Source: Streptomyces nigrescens (lineage in GTDB: Bacteria; Actinomycetota; Actinomycetes; Streptomycetales; Streptomycetaceae). From it: a stretch of 64,000 bases of DNA. Every line of letters begins with the position of its first letter. Position 1 is the stretch's first letter. The stretch covers positions 2,418,001 to 2,482,000 of the forward strand of contig AP026073.1 of NCBI GenBank assembly GCA_024349765.1, in the 5' to 3' direction. This document shows, in pieces, positions 49,827 to 59,233 of this stretch. The notes beneath the pieces are model-generated. The model saw only the letters and a list, made by a program, of their open reading frames with translations, ran no database searches and was not told the origin of the DNA. A program made the translations under genes and the position numbers.

Positions 49827-50984
49827 GTGAGTACCGCACAGCAGCCCACGAGCCGGCCCGGCGACACGGTCGCGGCCGAGGCCCCGATGCCGACCGTCGA
49901 TGTCGACCGCTCGGATCCGGACTACCGTGCCTGGCTGAAAGAAGCCGTACGCAAGGTCCAGGCGGACGCCAATCGCACTGCCGACACCCACCTCCTGCGC
50001 TTCCCGCTGCCCGAGAAGTGGGGCATCGACCTCTACCTCAAGGACGAGTCGACGCACCCCACCGGCAGCCTCAAGCACCGACTGGCCCGATCGCTGTTCC
50101 TCTACGGGCTGTGCAATGGCTGGATCCGCCCGGGCAAGCCCGTCATCGAGGCGTCCAGCGGCTCCACGGCGGTCTCCGAGGCGTACTTCGCCAAGCTGAT
50201 CGGCGTCCCCTTCATCGCGGTCATGCCGGCCACGACCAGCCGCGAGAAGACCCGGCTGATCGAGTTCCACGGCGGCCGCTGCCACCTCGTCCAGGACCCG
50301 CGGACGGTCTACGAGGTTTCCGCCCGCCTCGCGGCGGAGTCCGGCGGCCACTACATGGACCAGTTCACCTACGCCGAACGGGCCACGGACTGGCGCGGCA
50401 ACAACAACATCGCCGAGTCGATCTACCAGCAGCTGAGGCTGGAGCGGTATCCCGAACCGGCCTGGATCGTGGCCACCGCGGGCACCGGCGGCACCTCCGC
50501 CACCATCGCGCGTTACGTCCACTACATGCAGTACGACACCCGGATCTGCGTCCCCGACCCGGAGAACTCCTGTTTCTTCGACGGCTGGCTCACCGGCGAC
50601 GCCGGAACCGACTGCGCCACCGCCTCCCGCATCGAGGGCATCGGCCGGCCGCGGATGGAACCGAGCTTCGTACCCGGCGCGATAGACCGGATGATGAAGG
50701 TCCCGGACGCGGCCAGCATCGCCGCCGTACGCGCCCTGGAGGCGGCGATCGGCCGCAAGGCGGGCGGCTCGACCGGGACGGGGCTGTGGAGCGCCCTGAG
50801 GATCGTCGCCGAGATGGTCGCCGAGGGTCGTACGGGATCCGTCGTCACGCTCCTCTGCGACCCCGGCGACCGCTACCTCGACAAGTACTACTCCGACGAC
50901 TGGCTGGCCGCCCAGGGCCTGGACATCACGCCCTACGCGCGCACCCTCGACGGGTTCCTGGCCACGGGACGCTGGCCTGACTGA
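49827..50984 (+). CDS. PLP-dependent cysteine desulfhydrase/cysteine synthase-like enzyme (Cds1 type)
   Basis: A 385-residue fold-type II PLP enzyme. The PLP Lys is in [18 protein letters not shown] (TGSLKHR). The cofactor loop is [28 protein letters not shown], and the phosphate-binding glycine loop is [15 protein letters not shown]. The HPTGSLKHR form, with the long [33 protein letters not shown] segment, matches the mycobacterial cysteine desulfhydrase Cds1 rather than CysK. It probably releases sulfide from cysteine. GTG at 49827 follows GAGGAGTGCGCCG. Monocistronic. Confidence 0.88.
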   Translation: MSTAQQPTSRPGDTVAAEAPMPTVDVDRSDPDYRAWLKEAVRKVQADANRTADTHLLRFPLPEKWGIDLYLKDESTHPTGSLKHRLARSLFLYGLCNGWIRPGKPVIEASSGSTAVSEAYFAKLIGVPFIAVMPATTSREKTRLIEFHGGRCHLVQDPRTVYEVSARLAAESGGHYMDQFTYAERATDWRGNNNIAESIYQQLRLERYPEPAWIVATAGTGGTSATIARYVHYMQYDTRICVPDPENSCFFDGWLTGDAGTDCATASRIEGIGRPRMEPSFVPGAIDRMMKVPDAASIAAVRALEAAIGRKAGGSTGTGLWSALRIVAEMVAEGRTGSVVTLLCDPGDRYLDKYYSDDWLAAQGLDITPYARTLDGFLATGRWPD

Positions 50985-51025
50985 GACCGCGCGGTGCGCG
51001 CCTCCTGGGCCCGCTCGCCGACGTC

Positions 51026-51061
51026 GGCCACGGAGCTGAGATCGGTCACGGCGCTGAGATC
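51026..51061. repeat. 18-bp tandem repeat, two units
   Basis: GGCCACGGAGCTGAGATC (51026-51043) is followed by GGTCACGGCGCTGAGATC (51044-51061) and the start of a third unit. It fills the gap between the convergent Cds1-like and SRPBCC stop codons. Confidence 0.75.
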
Positions 51062-51063
51062 GG

Positions 51064-51537
51064 CTACGGGCGGGCCAGGCGGCGGTCCAGAGTCCGCGCC
51101 GACTCCCGGAAGGCCCGGCCCAGTCCGGGCCTGGCCAGCGCCATCAGCCAGCGGAACGGAGCCGGGCCGTCCGCCGCGAACGTCCACCGCACACGGGTGC
51201 CGCCGCCCGCCGGTGTCAGCCGCCAGTCCTCCAACAGGGCGCCCAGCCCGGGGGTGTTGGTGGTGTCGACCCGGTAGGCGTAGTGCTCGTCCGGCTGGGC
51301 GGCCAGCACCGTCTCGGTGAAACGGGTGCCTCCCGTGAGCCGCACCTCGCGGCCCCGGCCGTCGTGCGTCGACGTCGCCCACGCCACCCCCGTGAACCAG
51401 GAGGACCACCCGGCCACATCGTCCGCGAGCGCCGCATAGACCGCCTGGGGCGGCGCGGCGACCTCTCCGGTGAACACCAGCCGCAGCGGCGCGGACTCGA
51501 CGAAGTCCAGCTCGACGGCGCGGAGTCGGCGTGCCAT
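51064..51537 (-). CDS. SRPBCC-family protein (polyketide cyclase/START-like)
   Basis: A 157-residue helix-grip protein. It begins ARRLRAVELDFVESAPLRLVFTGEVAAPPQAVYAALADDVAGWSSWFTGV, the first strand plus the family helices, and ends with GTRVRWTFAADGPAPFRWLMALARPGLGRAFRESARTLDRRLA, the long C-terminal helix over the cavity. These proteins bind hydrophobic ligands or act as cyclases and dehydrases; nothing nearby shows which. ATG at 51537 behind GGGGGTGCTCGTCC. Confidence 0.85.
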   Translation of the reverse strand: MARRLRAVELDFVESAPLRLVFTGEVAAPPQAVYAALADDVAGWSSWFTGVAWATSTHDGRGREVRLTGGTRFTETVLAAQPDEHYAYRVDTTNTPGLGALLEDWRLTPAGGGTRVRWTFAADGPAPFRWLMALARPGLGRAFRESARTLDRRLARP

Positions 51538-51708
51538 GGACGAGCACCCCCTGGGAGATGGGCGGGGCGGGTGGGACGAGGCAGGTGAAACGGGCGGGGC
51601 GGAGCGGCGTGATGCGGGTGAGGATGGGCGAGACGGCGGGGGCGCACACGATACTTGACGCCCCGTCAGGTGAACAGTCTTTCGCCGTCCCAGGCGAGAC
51701 CACAGCCG

Positions 51709-52554
51709 TCAGAGGTCTCCGTCCTCCGGGAGCTCGCCCGCCACCACCAGCTCCGGCGGCAGCTCCGCGAACTCGGCGCGGGCTTCCGTGGGCAGCCCGG
51801 CGTCCGTCACCAGCACATCGACCTCGTCGAGCGTCGCGAACGAACTCAGCCCGACCGTGCCCCACTTGGTGTGGTCGGCGACCACCACGACCCGCCGCGC
51901 GGACCGCACGAAATGCCGGTTGGTCTCCGCTTCCGCCAGATTCGGGGTCGACAACCCGGCTTCCACCGATATGCCGTGCACTCCGAGGAACAGCACGTCG
52001 AAATGGAGCGAGCGGATCGCGGCATCGGCGACCGGCCCGACGAGCGTGTCCGACGGCGTCCGTACCCCGCCCGTCAGCACGACCGTCGCGGCCCCCGCAC
52101 GGGGCGCCGCGCCGCCGCTGGCCGCTGCCCGCTGGGCGGTGTAGAACACATCGGCCACCCGGACCGAATTCGTGACCACCGTCAGATCGGGCACGTCCAG
52201 CAGCTGCTGCGCCAGAGCGAAGGCGGTCGTGCCGCCCGCGAGCGCGATCGCGCTGCCCGGCGCCGCCATCTGGGCCGCCGCCTTGGCGATGTCCTCCTTG
52301 GCGCTCAGCTCCAGCCCGGACTTCGCCTCGAACCCGGGCTCATGGGCGCTCGGCTCACTGACCGGCACCGCGCCGCCGTGCACCTTCTCCACCATGCCCT
52401 GGCGGGCCAGCGCGTCCAGATCGCGACGGACCGTCATGTCGGACACGCTCAGCTTGCGGGTGAGCTCATTGACCCGCACCCCGCCGCGTCGCCTGACCTC
52501 GTCGAGAATCAGGGCCCGCCGCTGCTCCGCGAGGAGGTTCTGGTTGTCGCTCAC
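51709..52554 (-). CDS. DeoR/GlpR-family transcriptional regulator
   Basis: A 281-residue regulator. The N-terminal DeoR HTH is LLAEQRRALILDEVRRRGGVRVNELTRKLSVSDMTVRRDLDALARQGMVEKVHGGAV. The C-terminal sensor has AIALAGGTTAFALAQQL, TVVTNSVRVADVFY, TVVLTGGVRTPSDTLVGPVADAAIRSLHFDVLFLGVHGI and VVVADHTKWGTVGLSSFATLDEVDVLVTDAGL, a full DeoRC domain that binds phosphorylated sugars. No sugar gene is adjacent. GTG at 52554 is used, with GGGACGGGCGGG just upstream. It diverges from the large membrane hydrolase gene. Confidence 0.94.
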   Translation of the reverse strand: MSDNQNLLAEQRRALILDEVRRRGGVRVNELTRKLSVSDMTVRRDLDALARQGMVEKVHGGAVPVSEPSAHEPGFEAKSGLELSAKEDIAKAAAQMAAPGSAIALAGGTTAFALAQQLLDVPDLTVVTNSVRVADVFYTAQRAAASGGAAPRAGAATVVLTGGVRTPSDTLVGPVADAAIRSLHFDVLFLGVHGISVEAGLSTPNLAEAETNRHFVRSARRVVVVADHTKWGTVGLSSFATLDEVDVLVTDAGLPTEARAEFAELPPELVVAGELPEDGDL

Positions 52555-53008
52555 CCCGCCCGTCCCTTCCGCCCGGCTCGCCATGTCGGGTCGTACGCGC
52601 CGGCTCCCGCCTGCGATCACTGATGCCCTCATCCTCGCACGAGCCACTGACACCACAGCCGCCCCGACGAACACCTTCCGGGCCGAGGCGGCCGGTGACG
52701 CGCCTGACGCGCCGCCTGCCGCCTGCCGCTCAAGGCGCACCCGCCCCACAGAACATGGCGCGGATGTGTCGTCGGCGGGTCGCCACGCCGGTCCGTGTCG
52801 GGGTTCGGGTGGATGCGCCCCCGCCGGAAAGGGACAATCCTTGGTGCGCCGCACCACGATCGCCGGCCAACAGCCACCACGCACCAGACCACGCACCACG
52901 CACCAGACCACGCACCACACCGCACACGCCAGACCACACCACACCGCACGCGCACCGCGCCCCGCCGCATCGCGGCCGGCCGCGCCACACGGACATCGGG
53001 GGACACCA
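52555..53008. other. 454-base divergent gap with a CACC repeat
   Basis: No gene is seen between deoR and the membrane hydrolase. The 19-mer CACCACGCACCAGACCACG occurs twice without gap (52875-52893 and 52894-52912) and continues in degenerate CACCACAC/CCAGACCAC form to about 52965, strongly C/A-biased on one strand. No clear operator is seen. Confidence 0.65.
52875..52965. repeat. 19-bp CACC-type tandem repeat with degenerate tail
   Basis: Two identical 19-base units (52875-52912) are followed by diverging CACCACACCGCACACGC copies up to about 52965. The strand is almost free of G over long runs. Confidence 0.75.
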
Positions 53009-55450
53009 GTGGAGACCGCGGAACCCACACCGACCGACCCGCTCGAACGCGATCCGTCAACCACCCACGCAGCCAAGCCGGTTGATTTACCGACAGACGC
53101 CCCCCAGCTCTCCCTGGAGCTGCTGGTGCACGGTGTGGGCGGTACCACCGCCCAGGACATGCTCGGTGATCCGCGGGTGCAGTTGATCACCGGGGACGAC
53201 ACCGCCGCCTGTTACCGGCGTACGGAGGATGCCGACGCCGAGGAGCGGCCCGGTGACTACCGGGGCGAGCCGGTGCGGGAGGCGTACTGCTGGTCCAACC
53301 TCACCTCGGGCAACGGGGCCCGCGCCCTGTGGCTGATCCTGGTGCCCTTCATGGTCGCCAACCTCGCGCACTGGATGCGCCCGGCCGCACCACCCGACCA
53401 CCGGGCGCAGCGGATCTACGACCTGCTGGTGCGGATGCTCGCCCTCACCCTGACCGTCCTGCTCGCCGCCGCGGCCTGTGAGGTCGCCCTGGACCTCACG
53501 GCCTGGCAGTGCGCCGGAACCCCCGTGTGCGTGGCGGGGAAGTCCTGGCTCGGGTTCCTCAGCCCGGACAACGGCGGCTGGTGGAGCGCCCCCGGCCGGC
53601 GGCTGGCGCTCGCCTCGGTGGTGCCGCTGCTGGTCATCGGCTTCCTGTGGTGGCTCTCGCACCGCACCTGGAGCGCCTACGAATCCGCCTCGCCGCCCCC
53701 ACGGGTGCCGGGCAGTTCCCGCTACACCCCGGACGCCGAACGCACCGCGCTGAGCCTGGAGGGCTTCTGGTACGGCCGCCGGCTGGTCGCCCGGCTGCGG
53801 GCCGCGCACACCACCGCGGGGGTGCTCACCATCGCGGCGGTGCTGCTCGCCGCCGGGGCGAAGGCGGACGGGGCCGGAGGTCACTATTCCGTTCTCGCGG
53901 TCACCGGGCGGGTGCTGATCGCCCTGGTCGTGCTGCTCGCCGCGGCCACCCTGGTGGTGGTCTGGCGCACCGCGCGCAGCGAGGCCGCGCCGGACGAGGA
54001 GTCCGACCGGCTCGTCGTCCGCGCGCTGCCCTACGCCGCCCTCGTGGTGCTCGGGCTGATCGCCGTGCACTCCGCCTGGGCACGGCCCGGATCGCACAGT
54101 TACGGTCCGCTGCCGGGCGCCGCGGCCTTCGGCGGTATCGCCGTCTTCCAGGGCGTGCTGGTCCTCGCCCTCGCGCTGACCGCCTGGGTGCTGCAGCGCG
54201 CCGCCCGGGACGACGCGCGCACCGCCCTGCGCGGCATGGGCGGCCCGGCCGTCGCCCTGCTGGCCTGCGCGGTCGGCGGGGTGCTCTCCGGGGGAGTGGC
54301 CCAGCGCTTCGCCGACTGGATGGACGGCGGGGCGACGCCGGGTCAGGCGCACGCGCCCATCCCCGGCCCGCCGGTGCTGCTGTCCTGGCAGGCCTCGGTC
54401 ATCCCGGCGCTGCTGGTCGTGTGCGCCGTCGTCGCGGTGCTCGCCGCCGTCCGCGTGCTGATCGTCCGCCGCCGGGTCGCCGAGGACGTGCCCGGCCTCT
54501 ACGACCCGCGCGAACACCCCGACCACCGCCGTACCCGGGCGATCGCCGGCACCATCGCCCGGGCCGGGCTGACCGACGCGGCGCCCGTCCTGGTCGCCGC
54601 CACCTCCGCGGTCACCCTCGTCCTCGGCGCGGGCGCGGTGGCCGGTGCCTGGCTGACCGACCGCGCGCCCGGCCGCGCCACCGAGGGCGCACCGCCCGTC
54701 GTGCACGCCGCCGCCGAGACCGCCGAGTCCCTCGGCTCCTGGCTGATGAGCGCCGGCGTCATACTGCTGCTCGCCATGGGGCGGCGCGCCTACCGCGACC
54801 ACTCCGCCCGCCGCACCATCGGCATCCTCTGGGACGTCGGCACGTTCTGGCCGCGCGCCGCCCACCCCTTCGCGCCGCCCTGTTACGCCGAGCGCGCCGT
54901 ACCGGACCTCACCTGGCGGATGGCCACCTGGACCGAGCGGTTCGACGGCCGGCTGGTGATCTCCGGGCACTCCCAGGGCAGCGTGCTCGCGGCCGCCGCC
55001 GTCTGGCAGCTGGACCTGGTCACCCGCAGCCGGGTCGCCCTGCTGACGTACGGCAGCCCGCTGGAGCGGCTCTACGGACGCTGGTTCCCGGCGTTCTTCG
55101 GGCCGCCCGCGCTCACCGGACTCCACCGTGAGATGGACGACTGGCGCAATCTGTGGCGGTTCACCGACCCGATCGGCGGGCCGATCCGGCTCACCTGTGA
55201 GGACGGTCGCCGGGTCGACGAGGGGCCGCTGCGCGACCCGCTCGCCTTCGGCCGAACGCTGCAGAACCCGCTGCCCGCCCAGATACTGGGCCACGGCGAC
55301 TACCAGGCCGACCCGGTCTTCGAGACCGTCCGGGCCGAGCTGATCGCCCGGCTCGGACCGGGGCTGCCGGGGATGCCGGAGCAGCGGCCGGCCGGCGGCC
55401 ACCCGGACGGCCGCCCCGCTCAGGGCAGTTCGGGCAGGTCCTCGGCGTAG
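53009..55450 (+). CDS. Large multi-pass membrane protein with a lipase-type GHSQGS motif
   Basis: An 813-residue protein. Near the N-terminus ELLVHGVGGTT (about residues 28-38) resembles the oxyanion strand of alpha/beta hydrolases. About ten membrane helices then run between residues 105 and 590. A cytoplasmic C-terminal domain contains GRLVISGHSQGSVLAAAAVWQLD with nucleophile Ser655, then LLTYGSPLERLYGRWFPAFFG and NLWRFTDPIGGPI. The hydrolase fold thus appears split by a membrane insert. GTG at 53009 lies behind GGGGGACACCA. Its last 31 bases overlap the 3' end of the beta-helix/AAA+ gene on the other strand. Substrate unknown; lipid or ester hydrolysis is inferred. Confidence 0.82.
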   Translation: METAEPTPTDPLERDPSTTHAAKPVDLPTDAPQLSLELLVHGVGGTTAQDMLGDPRVQLITGDDTAACYRRTEDADAEERPGDYRGEPVREAYCWSNLTSGNGARALWLILVPFMVANLAHWMRPAAPPDHRAQRIYDLLVRMLALTLTVLLAAAACEVALDLTAWQCAGTPVCVAGKSWLGFLSPDNGGWWSAPGRRLALASVVPLLVIGFLWWLSHRTWSAYESASPPPRVPGSSRYTPDAERTALSLEGFWYGRRLVARLRAAHTTAGVLTIAAVLLAAGAKADGAGGHYSVLAVTGRVLIALVVLLAAATLVVVWRTARSEAAPDEESDRLVVRALPYAALVVLGLIAVHSAWARPGSHSYGPLPGAAAFGGIAVFQGVLVLALALTAWVLQRAARDDARTALRGMGGPAVALLACAVGGVLSGGVAQRFADWMDGGATPGQAHAPIPGPPVLLSWQASVIPALLVVCAVVAVLAAVRVLIVRRRVAEDVPGLYDPREHPDHRRTRAIAGTIARAGLTDAAPVLVAATSAVTLVLGAGAVAGAWLTDRAPGRATEGAPPVVHAAAETAESLGSWLMSAGVILLLAMGRRAYRDHSARRTIGILWDVGTFWPRAAHPFAPPCYAERAVPDLTWRMATWTERFDGRLVISGHSQGSVLAAAAVWQLDLVTRSRVALLTYGSPLERLYGRWFPAFFGPPALTGLHREMDDWRNLWRFTDPIGGPIRLTCEDGRRVDEGPLRDPLAFGRTLQNPLPAQILGHGDYQADPVFETVRAELIARLGPGLPGMPEQRPAGGHPDGRPAQGSSGRSSA

Positions 55451-57849
55451 AGCAGGGTGAGGTCGTCGGTGCTCGGGTCGGTCAGCTGCGCCACCCGGCC
55501 CGCGTGCCGCTCGACCATCGCCTCGAACGTCTGCCGCGCGGTGCGGCCGTTGCCGAACGACGGGCCCTTCGGCAGCACGGTGAAGTACTTCAGCAGCGCC
55601 TCGCCGGCCCCCTCGGCGAGGTGGTACTCGTGCTCCTCGCCCTGCTGCTCGACGATCCGCAGCAGTTCCTCCGGGGCGTAGTCGCCGAACCTGATGGTGC
55701 GTGAGAAACGTGATGCCACACCGGGGTTGACCGCCAGGAAGCGCTCCATCTCGGCGGTGTAGCCGGCCACGATCACCACCACGGCGTCCCGGTGGTCCTC
55801 CATCAGCTTCACCAGGGTGTCGATGGCCTCCTTGCCGAAGTCCCGCCCGGAGTCCTCGGGGGAGAGGGCGTACGCCTCGTCGATGAACAGCACCCCGCCG
55901 CGCGCCCGGTCGAACGCCTCCTGGGTCCGGATCGCCGTCGACCCGATGTGCTCGCCGACCAGGTCCACCCGGGACACCTCGACCAGATGGCCGCGCTCCA
56001 GCACCCCGAGGGAGGCCAGGATCTCGCCGTAGAGCCGGGCCACCGTGGTCTTGCCGGTGCCGGGGGAGCCGGTGAAGACGAGGTGGCGGCGCACCGACGC
56101 GGCCTTCAGACCGGCCTCCTGGCGGCGGCGGCCCACCTCGATCATGTTGATCAGGCTGCGCACCTCCCGCTTGACGCTGTCCAGCCCCACGAGGGTGTCC
56201 AGTTCGCCCAGCACCTCGTCGGACGGCCGGCTCTGCACGGCCGGCTCCGGGGCCGGGGTGGTGGCCGGCGGGGGGCTCTGCGCGGGGACGTTGCCCAGCA
56301 GTCCGGCGGTCTGCGTCGCGTGCTGCACGGTGGGCGGGGTGCCGGTCCCGGGCGCGGGGACGGCCCGGCTCTCGTCGCTGGTGCAGTCCTGGACCGTCGG
56401 CCCGTCGCCCTGCCCGGCGCCGCCCTCGGCGAACTCGTAGCCGCCGCGCGCGCACCGCTCCGTACGGCACCGGGTCAGCGTCGTACGGCAGCCGTCGATC
56501 ACGTGGAAGCCGAAGCCGGAGCTGCCGGTGACCCGGCAGCCGTGGAACGTGCCGCGCCCCTCGGCGGAGACGTAGAACCCGGCTTCGGCCGGCGAACTGA
56601 CCGTGCAGCCCTCGATGGTGGGGTCCGCGCCCTTGGTGACGATCACGCCGGTCTGGGCGCCGTCGATGGTGCAGTTGGCGAGCGTGCCGCCACTGCCGTG
56701 GTCGCGGAACCAGGCGCCGGTGGCGGCCTCCCGGATCCGGCAGTCGTCCAGCTGGACGGTGGCCCCGTCGCTCACCGACACCGCGGTGTTCCGCACCTGG
56801 GCGAGGTCGCAGTCCACCACGTCGGCCCGGGAGCCGCGGTCCAGGACGAACAGCGCGTCCGGTACGTCGTGGACCCGGGTCGCGTCCAGTACGGCGGTGG
56901 CGCCGTCGCTGACCCACACCGCCGGGTAGTCGCCCGTACTGTCGTGGATCTCGCACTGGTTGGCGTCCACCCGCGTGCCCGGGTCCCATACGGACAGGCC
57001 GTTCCGCCCGAAGTGGCGCACCGTGCTGCGGGTCAGCGTCAGCACCGAACGGGACCGCAGATCGACCGCGTTCTCCGGGATGTCGTGGATGTCGCAGTCG
57101 GCGAGGGTGAGCACCGCGTCGGTGTCCAGGGTGACGCCGTCGGCGGAGGTGCGGTGGACCGTGCAGTCGGTGAGGTGGCCGGTGGCCCGCGCCGCCACCT
57201 GGATCCCGGTGCCCTTGATCTCGTACAGCTCGCAGCCCACCGCCTCGACCGCGCTGCCCTCGCCGTTCACCGCCAGGCCCGCGCCCGAGGCGTGGTGGAC
57301 CTTGCAGTTCTCCAGGCGGGGGTGGGCCCCGTCGCGGACCGTGACGCCCGCCTGGCCGGCGGCCATCACCTCGCAGTCCTCGAAGAGCCCGCCGGCGCCG
57401 TCCAGGACGCTGATGCCCACGCCGCCCGCGTTGTCGACGGTGCAGCGGCGCACCGTCGGGCGGGCGCCGCCGCGCACCTCGATACCGGACGCGGACCGGG
57501 TCACCACCCGCAGCCCGGACAGCTCGGGGGCGCCGTCCTCCACCAGCAGCGCGGGCGCGGCCGAATCGGTGGCCTCCAGATGGAGGTCGTGCACGCTCGC
57601 CGACGCCCGTATGGTCAGCGCCACCCCGTCGGGCGGCGCGATCCGCACCGAGCCGCGCGACCCGTCCGCGCCGCGCAGCGTCACCGCGCGCGCCAGGACC
57701 AGGTTCTCGCGGTACGTACCGGCCGGGACGGTGAGCACATCACCGTCCCCGGCGGCCTCCAGGGCTGCGGCGAGCGAGCTGTACTCCCCTGTACGGCGCC
57801 GCCACCGCGACGTGCCGGAGTGCGTCACCTGGACCGAGCCCTGTGCCAT
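55420..57849 (-). CDS. Right-handed beta-helix / AAA+ (CbxX/EccA-like) fusion protein
   Basis: An 809-residue protein with two very different parts. Residues about 35-460 are parallel beta-helix repeats of 22-25 residues (for example VRDGAHPRLENCKVHHASGAGLAV), starting with the CASH-like opening VLTVPAGTYRENLVLARAVTLRG. After a Pro/Thr linker (about 470-530), residues 540-809 form an AAA+ ATPase of the CbxX/CfqX type: FTGSPGTGKTTVARL (Walker A, Lys600), GGVLFIDEAYAL (Walker B) and NPGVASRFSRTIRFGDYAPEEL (sensor/second region). This AAA+ type occurs in rubisco activation and as EccA in type VII secretion. ATG at 57849; no signal peptide. Client unknown. Confidence 0.9.
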   Translation of the reverse strand: MAQGSVQVTHSGTSRWRRRTGEYSSLAAALEAAGDGDVLTVPAGTYRENLVLARAVTLRGADGSRGSVRIAPPDGVALTIRASASVHDLHLEATDSAAPALLVEDGAPELSGLRVVTRSASGIEVRGGARPTVRRCTVDNAGGVGISVLDGAGGLFEDCEVMAAGQAGVTVRDGAHPRLENCKVHHASGAGLAVNGEGSAVEAVGCELYEIKGTGIQVAARATGHLTDCTVHRTSADGVTLDTDAVLTLADCDIHDIPENAVDLRSRSVLTLTRSTVRHFGRNGLSVWDPGTRVDANQCEIHDSTGDYPAVWVSDGATAVLDATRVHDVPDALFVLDRGSRADVVDCDLAQVRNTAVSVSDGATVQLDDCRIREAATGAWFRDHGSGGTLANCTIDGAQTGVIVTKGADPTIEGCTVSSPAEAGFYVSAEGRGTFHGCRVTGSSGFGFHVIDGCRTTLTRCRTERCARGGYEFAEGGAGQGDGPTVQDCTSDESRAVPAPGTGTPPTVQHATQTAGLLGNVPAQSPPPATTPAPEPAVQSRPSDEVLGELDTLVGLDSVKREVRSLINMIEVGRRRQEAGLKAASVRRHLVFTGSPGTGKTTVARLYGEILASLGVLERGHLVEVSRVDLVGEHIGSTAIRTQEAFDRARGGVLFIDEAYALSPEDSGRDFGKEAIDTLVKLMEDHRDAVVVIVAGYTAEMERFLAVNPGVASRFSRTIRFGDYAPEELLRIVEQQGEEHEYHLAEGAGEALLKYFTVLPKGPSFGNGRTARQTFEAMVERHAGRVAQLTDPSTDDLTLLYAEDLPELP

Positions 57850-58025
57850 GGCGCTGTCGTGTCCCCACTTCGTGCGGCTGATGTCGGCCCGGCACCCTCC
57901 GTCCGCGGATGTCCGCATTCGGGTCCGCCGGGCCCCAGCCGGGAGGCTGGCGCCACCACCGTAGCGCGCCCGGAGGGCGGCAGTTGACACGGTCAGATGC
58001 TGGTCAGCCGCCGCGGCCGGGAGCC

Positions 58026-58628
58026 TCAACTCCCGGCGTCCGCCCGGCCCCAGGTCTGGCCCGCGCGCTCCCACTCCTCGTCCCACCGGCGGAAGCGACG
58101 CGCCATCAGCTGCCCGACGACCAGTCGCCGGGCGGCCTCGATCAGTCCGCCGGCCGCGGCGGCGGTGCCCAGACCGGCCAGCACCGCATGCGTACCGGCC
58201 GTGCTGACGTCCATCGGGCGCGGCATCACCCGGCCCCGGCCGTCCGTCCAGATCCGGAACCCTTCGCCGGGCTCCACCGGATGCGGCGCCGCGATCTGCC
58301 CGATGTGTGGACTGCCGTCGACGGCGGTCCAGCGGGCGATGACCCGGAGGTGCGCATCGCGCTGCGACGACGTCTCGGGATCGGGGTCGAGCGGGGCGCC
58401 GGAGACCAGCCGGTCGACCGTGACCCGGACCAGATGCCGCTGCTGGTGCTGCAGCCGTACGGTCTCCAGCAGCGCGCCGTGCGCGGCCCGACCGGTGAAC
58501 CAGCCCGCCAGGGGCGCCGCGAGGACGATCAGGAGCGCGGCCGTCAGGGCCGCCCAGGCCTCGATCCGGTCCGTGCGGCGCCGCAGCGGATTCCGCCGCC
58601 AGCGCCAGACTCCTGTCGTCGCGCGCAT
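58026..58628 (-). CDS. Rv1733c-family membrane protein
   Basis: A 200-residue protein starting VWRWRRNPLRRRTDRIEAWAALTAALLIVLAAPLAGWFTGRAAHGAL, the Rv1733c-family opening: a basic cytoplasmic N-terminus and first membrane helix (about 23-47). A soluble external segment follows (VIARWTAVDGSPHIGQIAAPHPVEPGEGFRIWTDGRGRVM), then a second helix (about 143-165) and a basic tail. The mycobacterial homologue is a dormancy-linked membrane antigen of unknown function. ATG at 58628 preceded by AGAGGGGGCGACG. It lies 177 bases upstream of the beta-helix/AAA+ gene on the same strand. Confidence 0.8.
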   Translation of the reverse strand: MRATTGVWRWRRNPLRRRTDRIEAWAALTAALLIVLAAPLAGWFTGRAAHGALLETVRLQHQQRHLVRVTVDRLVSGAPLDPDPETSSQRDAHLRVIARWTAVDGSPHIGQIAAPHPVEPGEGFRIWTDGRGRVMPRPMDVSTAGTHAVLAGLGTAAAAGGLIEAARRLVVGQLMARRFRRWDEEWERAGQTWGRADAGS

Positions 58629-58792
58629 CGTCGCCCCCTCTCGTGTCCGTTGAATACCGCATCCGGGGCGGTCCACGCGAGGGTTGTGCGAAGAGAGAGC
58701 AACATCACGCCCAACGGAAAGCAACGTCCGGCCGCGGACGGAAGGGTGGGTGCGGCCCTGCGGCACGGGCCCGCCGTACGGCGCCGGCGGGG

Positions 58793-59233
58793 TCAGCGCA
58801 GCCGGACGGCCAGGGTCACCTCGGCCCCCGGCATGCCCGTCCCGGCCGGCCCCGAGGCGACCGAGAAGCGGTCCGCCACCAGGCGCGCCAGCCACAGCCC
58901 GCGCCCCTTCGGTGCGCCGTCCAGACCGGGCAGCAGCTCGGGGATCACCGCCTCGCTGAACCCGGGGCCGGTATCGCTGATCCGGCACTCCAGTTCGTCG
59001 CCGATCCGGCGCAGGACCAGCCGTCCCGAGCCGCCCGCGTGCTCCACGGCATTGCCCGCGATCTCGTCGACGGCGAGCACGAATTCGCCCCGCCGGGGCT
59101 CGCCCAGGCCCTCCCGGGCGGCGCACTCCTCGACCAGCAGCCGCAACTGCGGCAGCAGCCGGGCGGTGAACCGCCGCTGGAGCAGCCGGCGCCCGGACCC
59201 CTCGGCCGGGTCCGCCGGATCCGTGTTCACCAC
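58793..59233 (-). CDS. ATP-binding protein, HATPase_c_2 (RsbW-like)
   Basis: A 146-residue GHKL-fold protein. N box EFVLAVDEIAGNAVEHAGG, G1 ECRISDTGPGFSE and G2 GRGLWLARLVADRF are all recognisable. It probably acts as an anti-sigma or anti-anti-sigma kinase partner of the MEDS/STAS protein next to it: its GTG at 59233 overlaps that gene's stop by seven bases, a clear coupling. Activity on a sigma factor is inferred from family only. Confidence 0.9.
   Translation of the reverse strand: MVNTDPADPAEGSGRRLLQRRFTARLLPQLRLLVEECAAREGLGEPRRGEFVLAVDEIAGNAVEHAGGSGRLVLRRIGDELECRISDTGPGFSEAVIPELLPGLDGAPKGRGLWLARLVADRFSVASGPAGTGMPGAEVTLAVRLR

Noticed and set aside
53087-56989. A 1300-residue open frame on the minus strand
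   Set aside because: It crosses two well-supported genes and consists of Gly/Arg/Pro-rich frame-shadow sequence.
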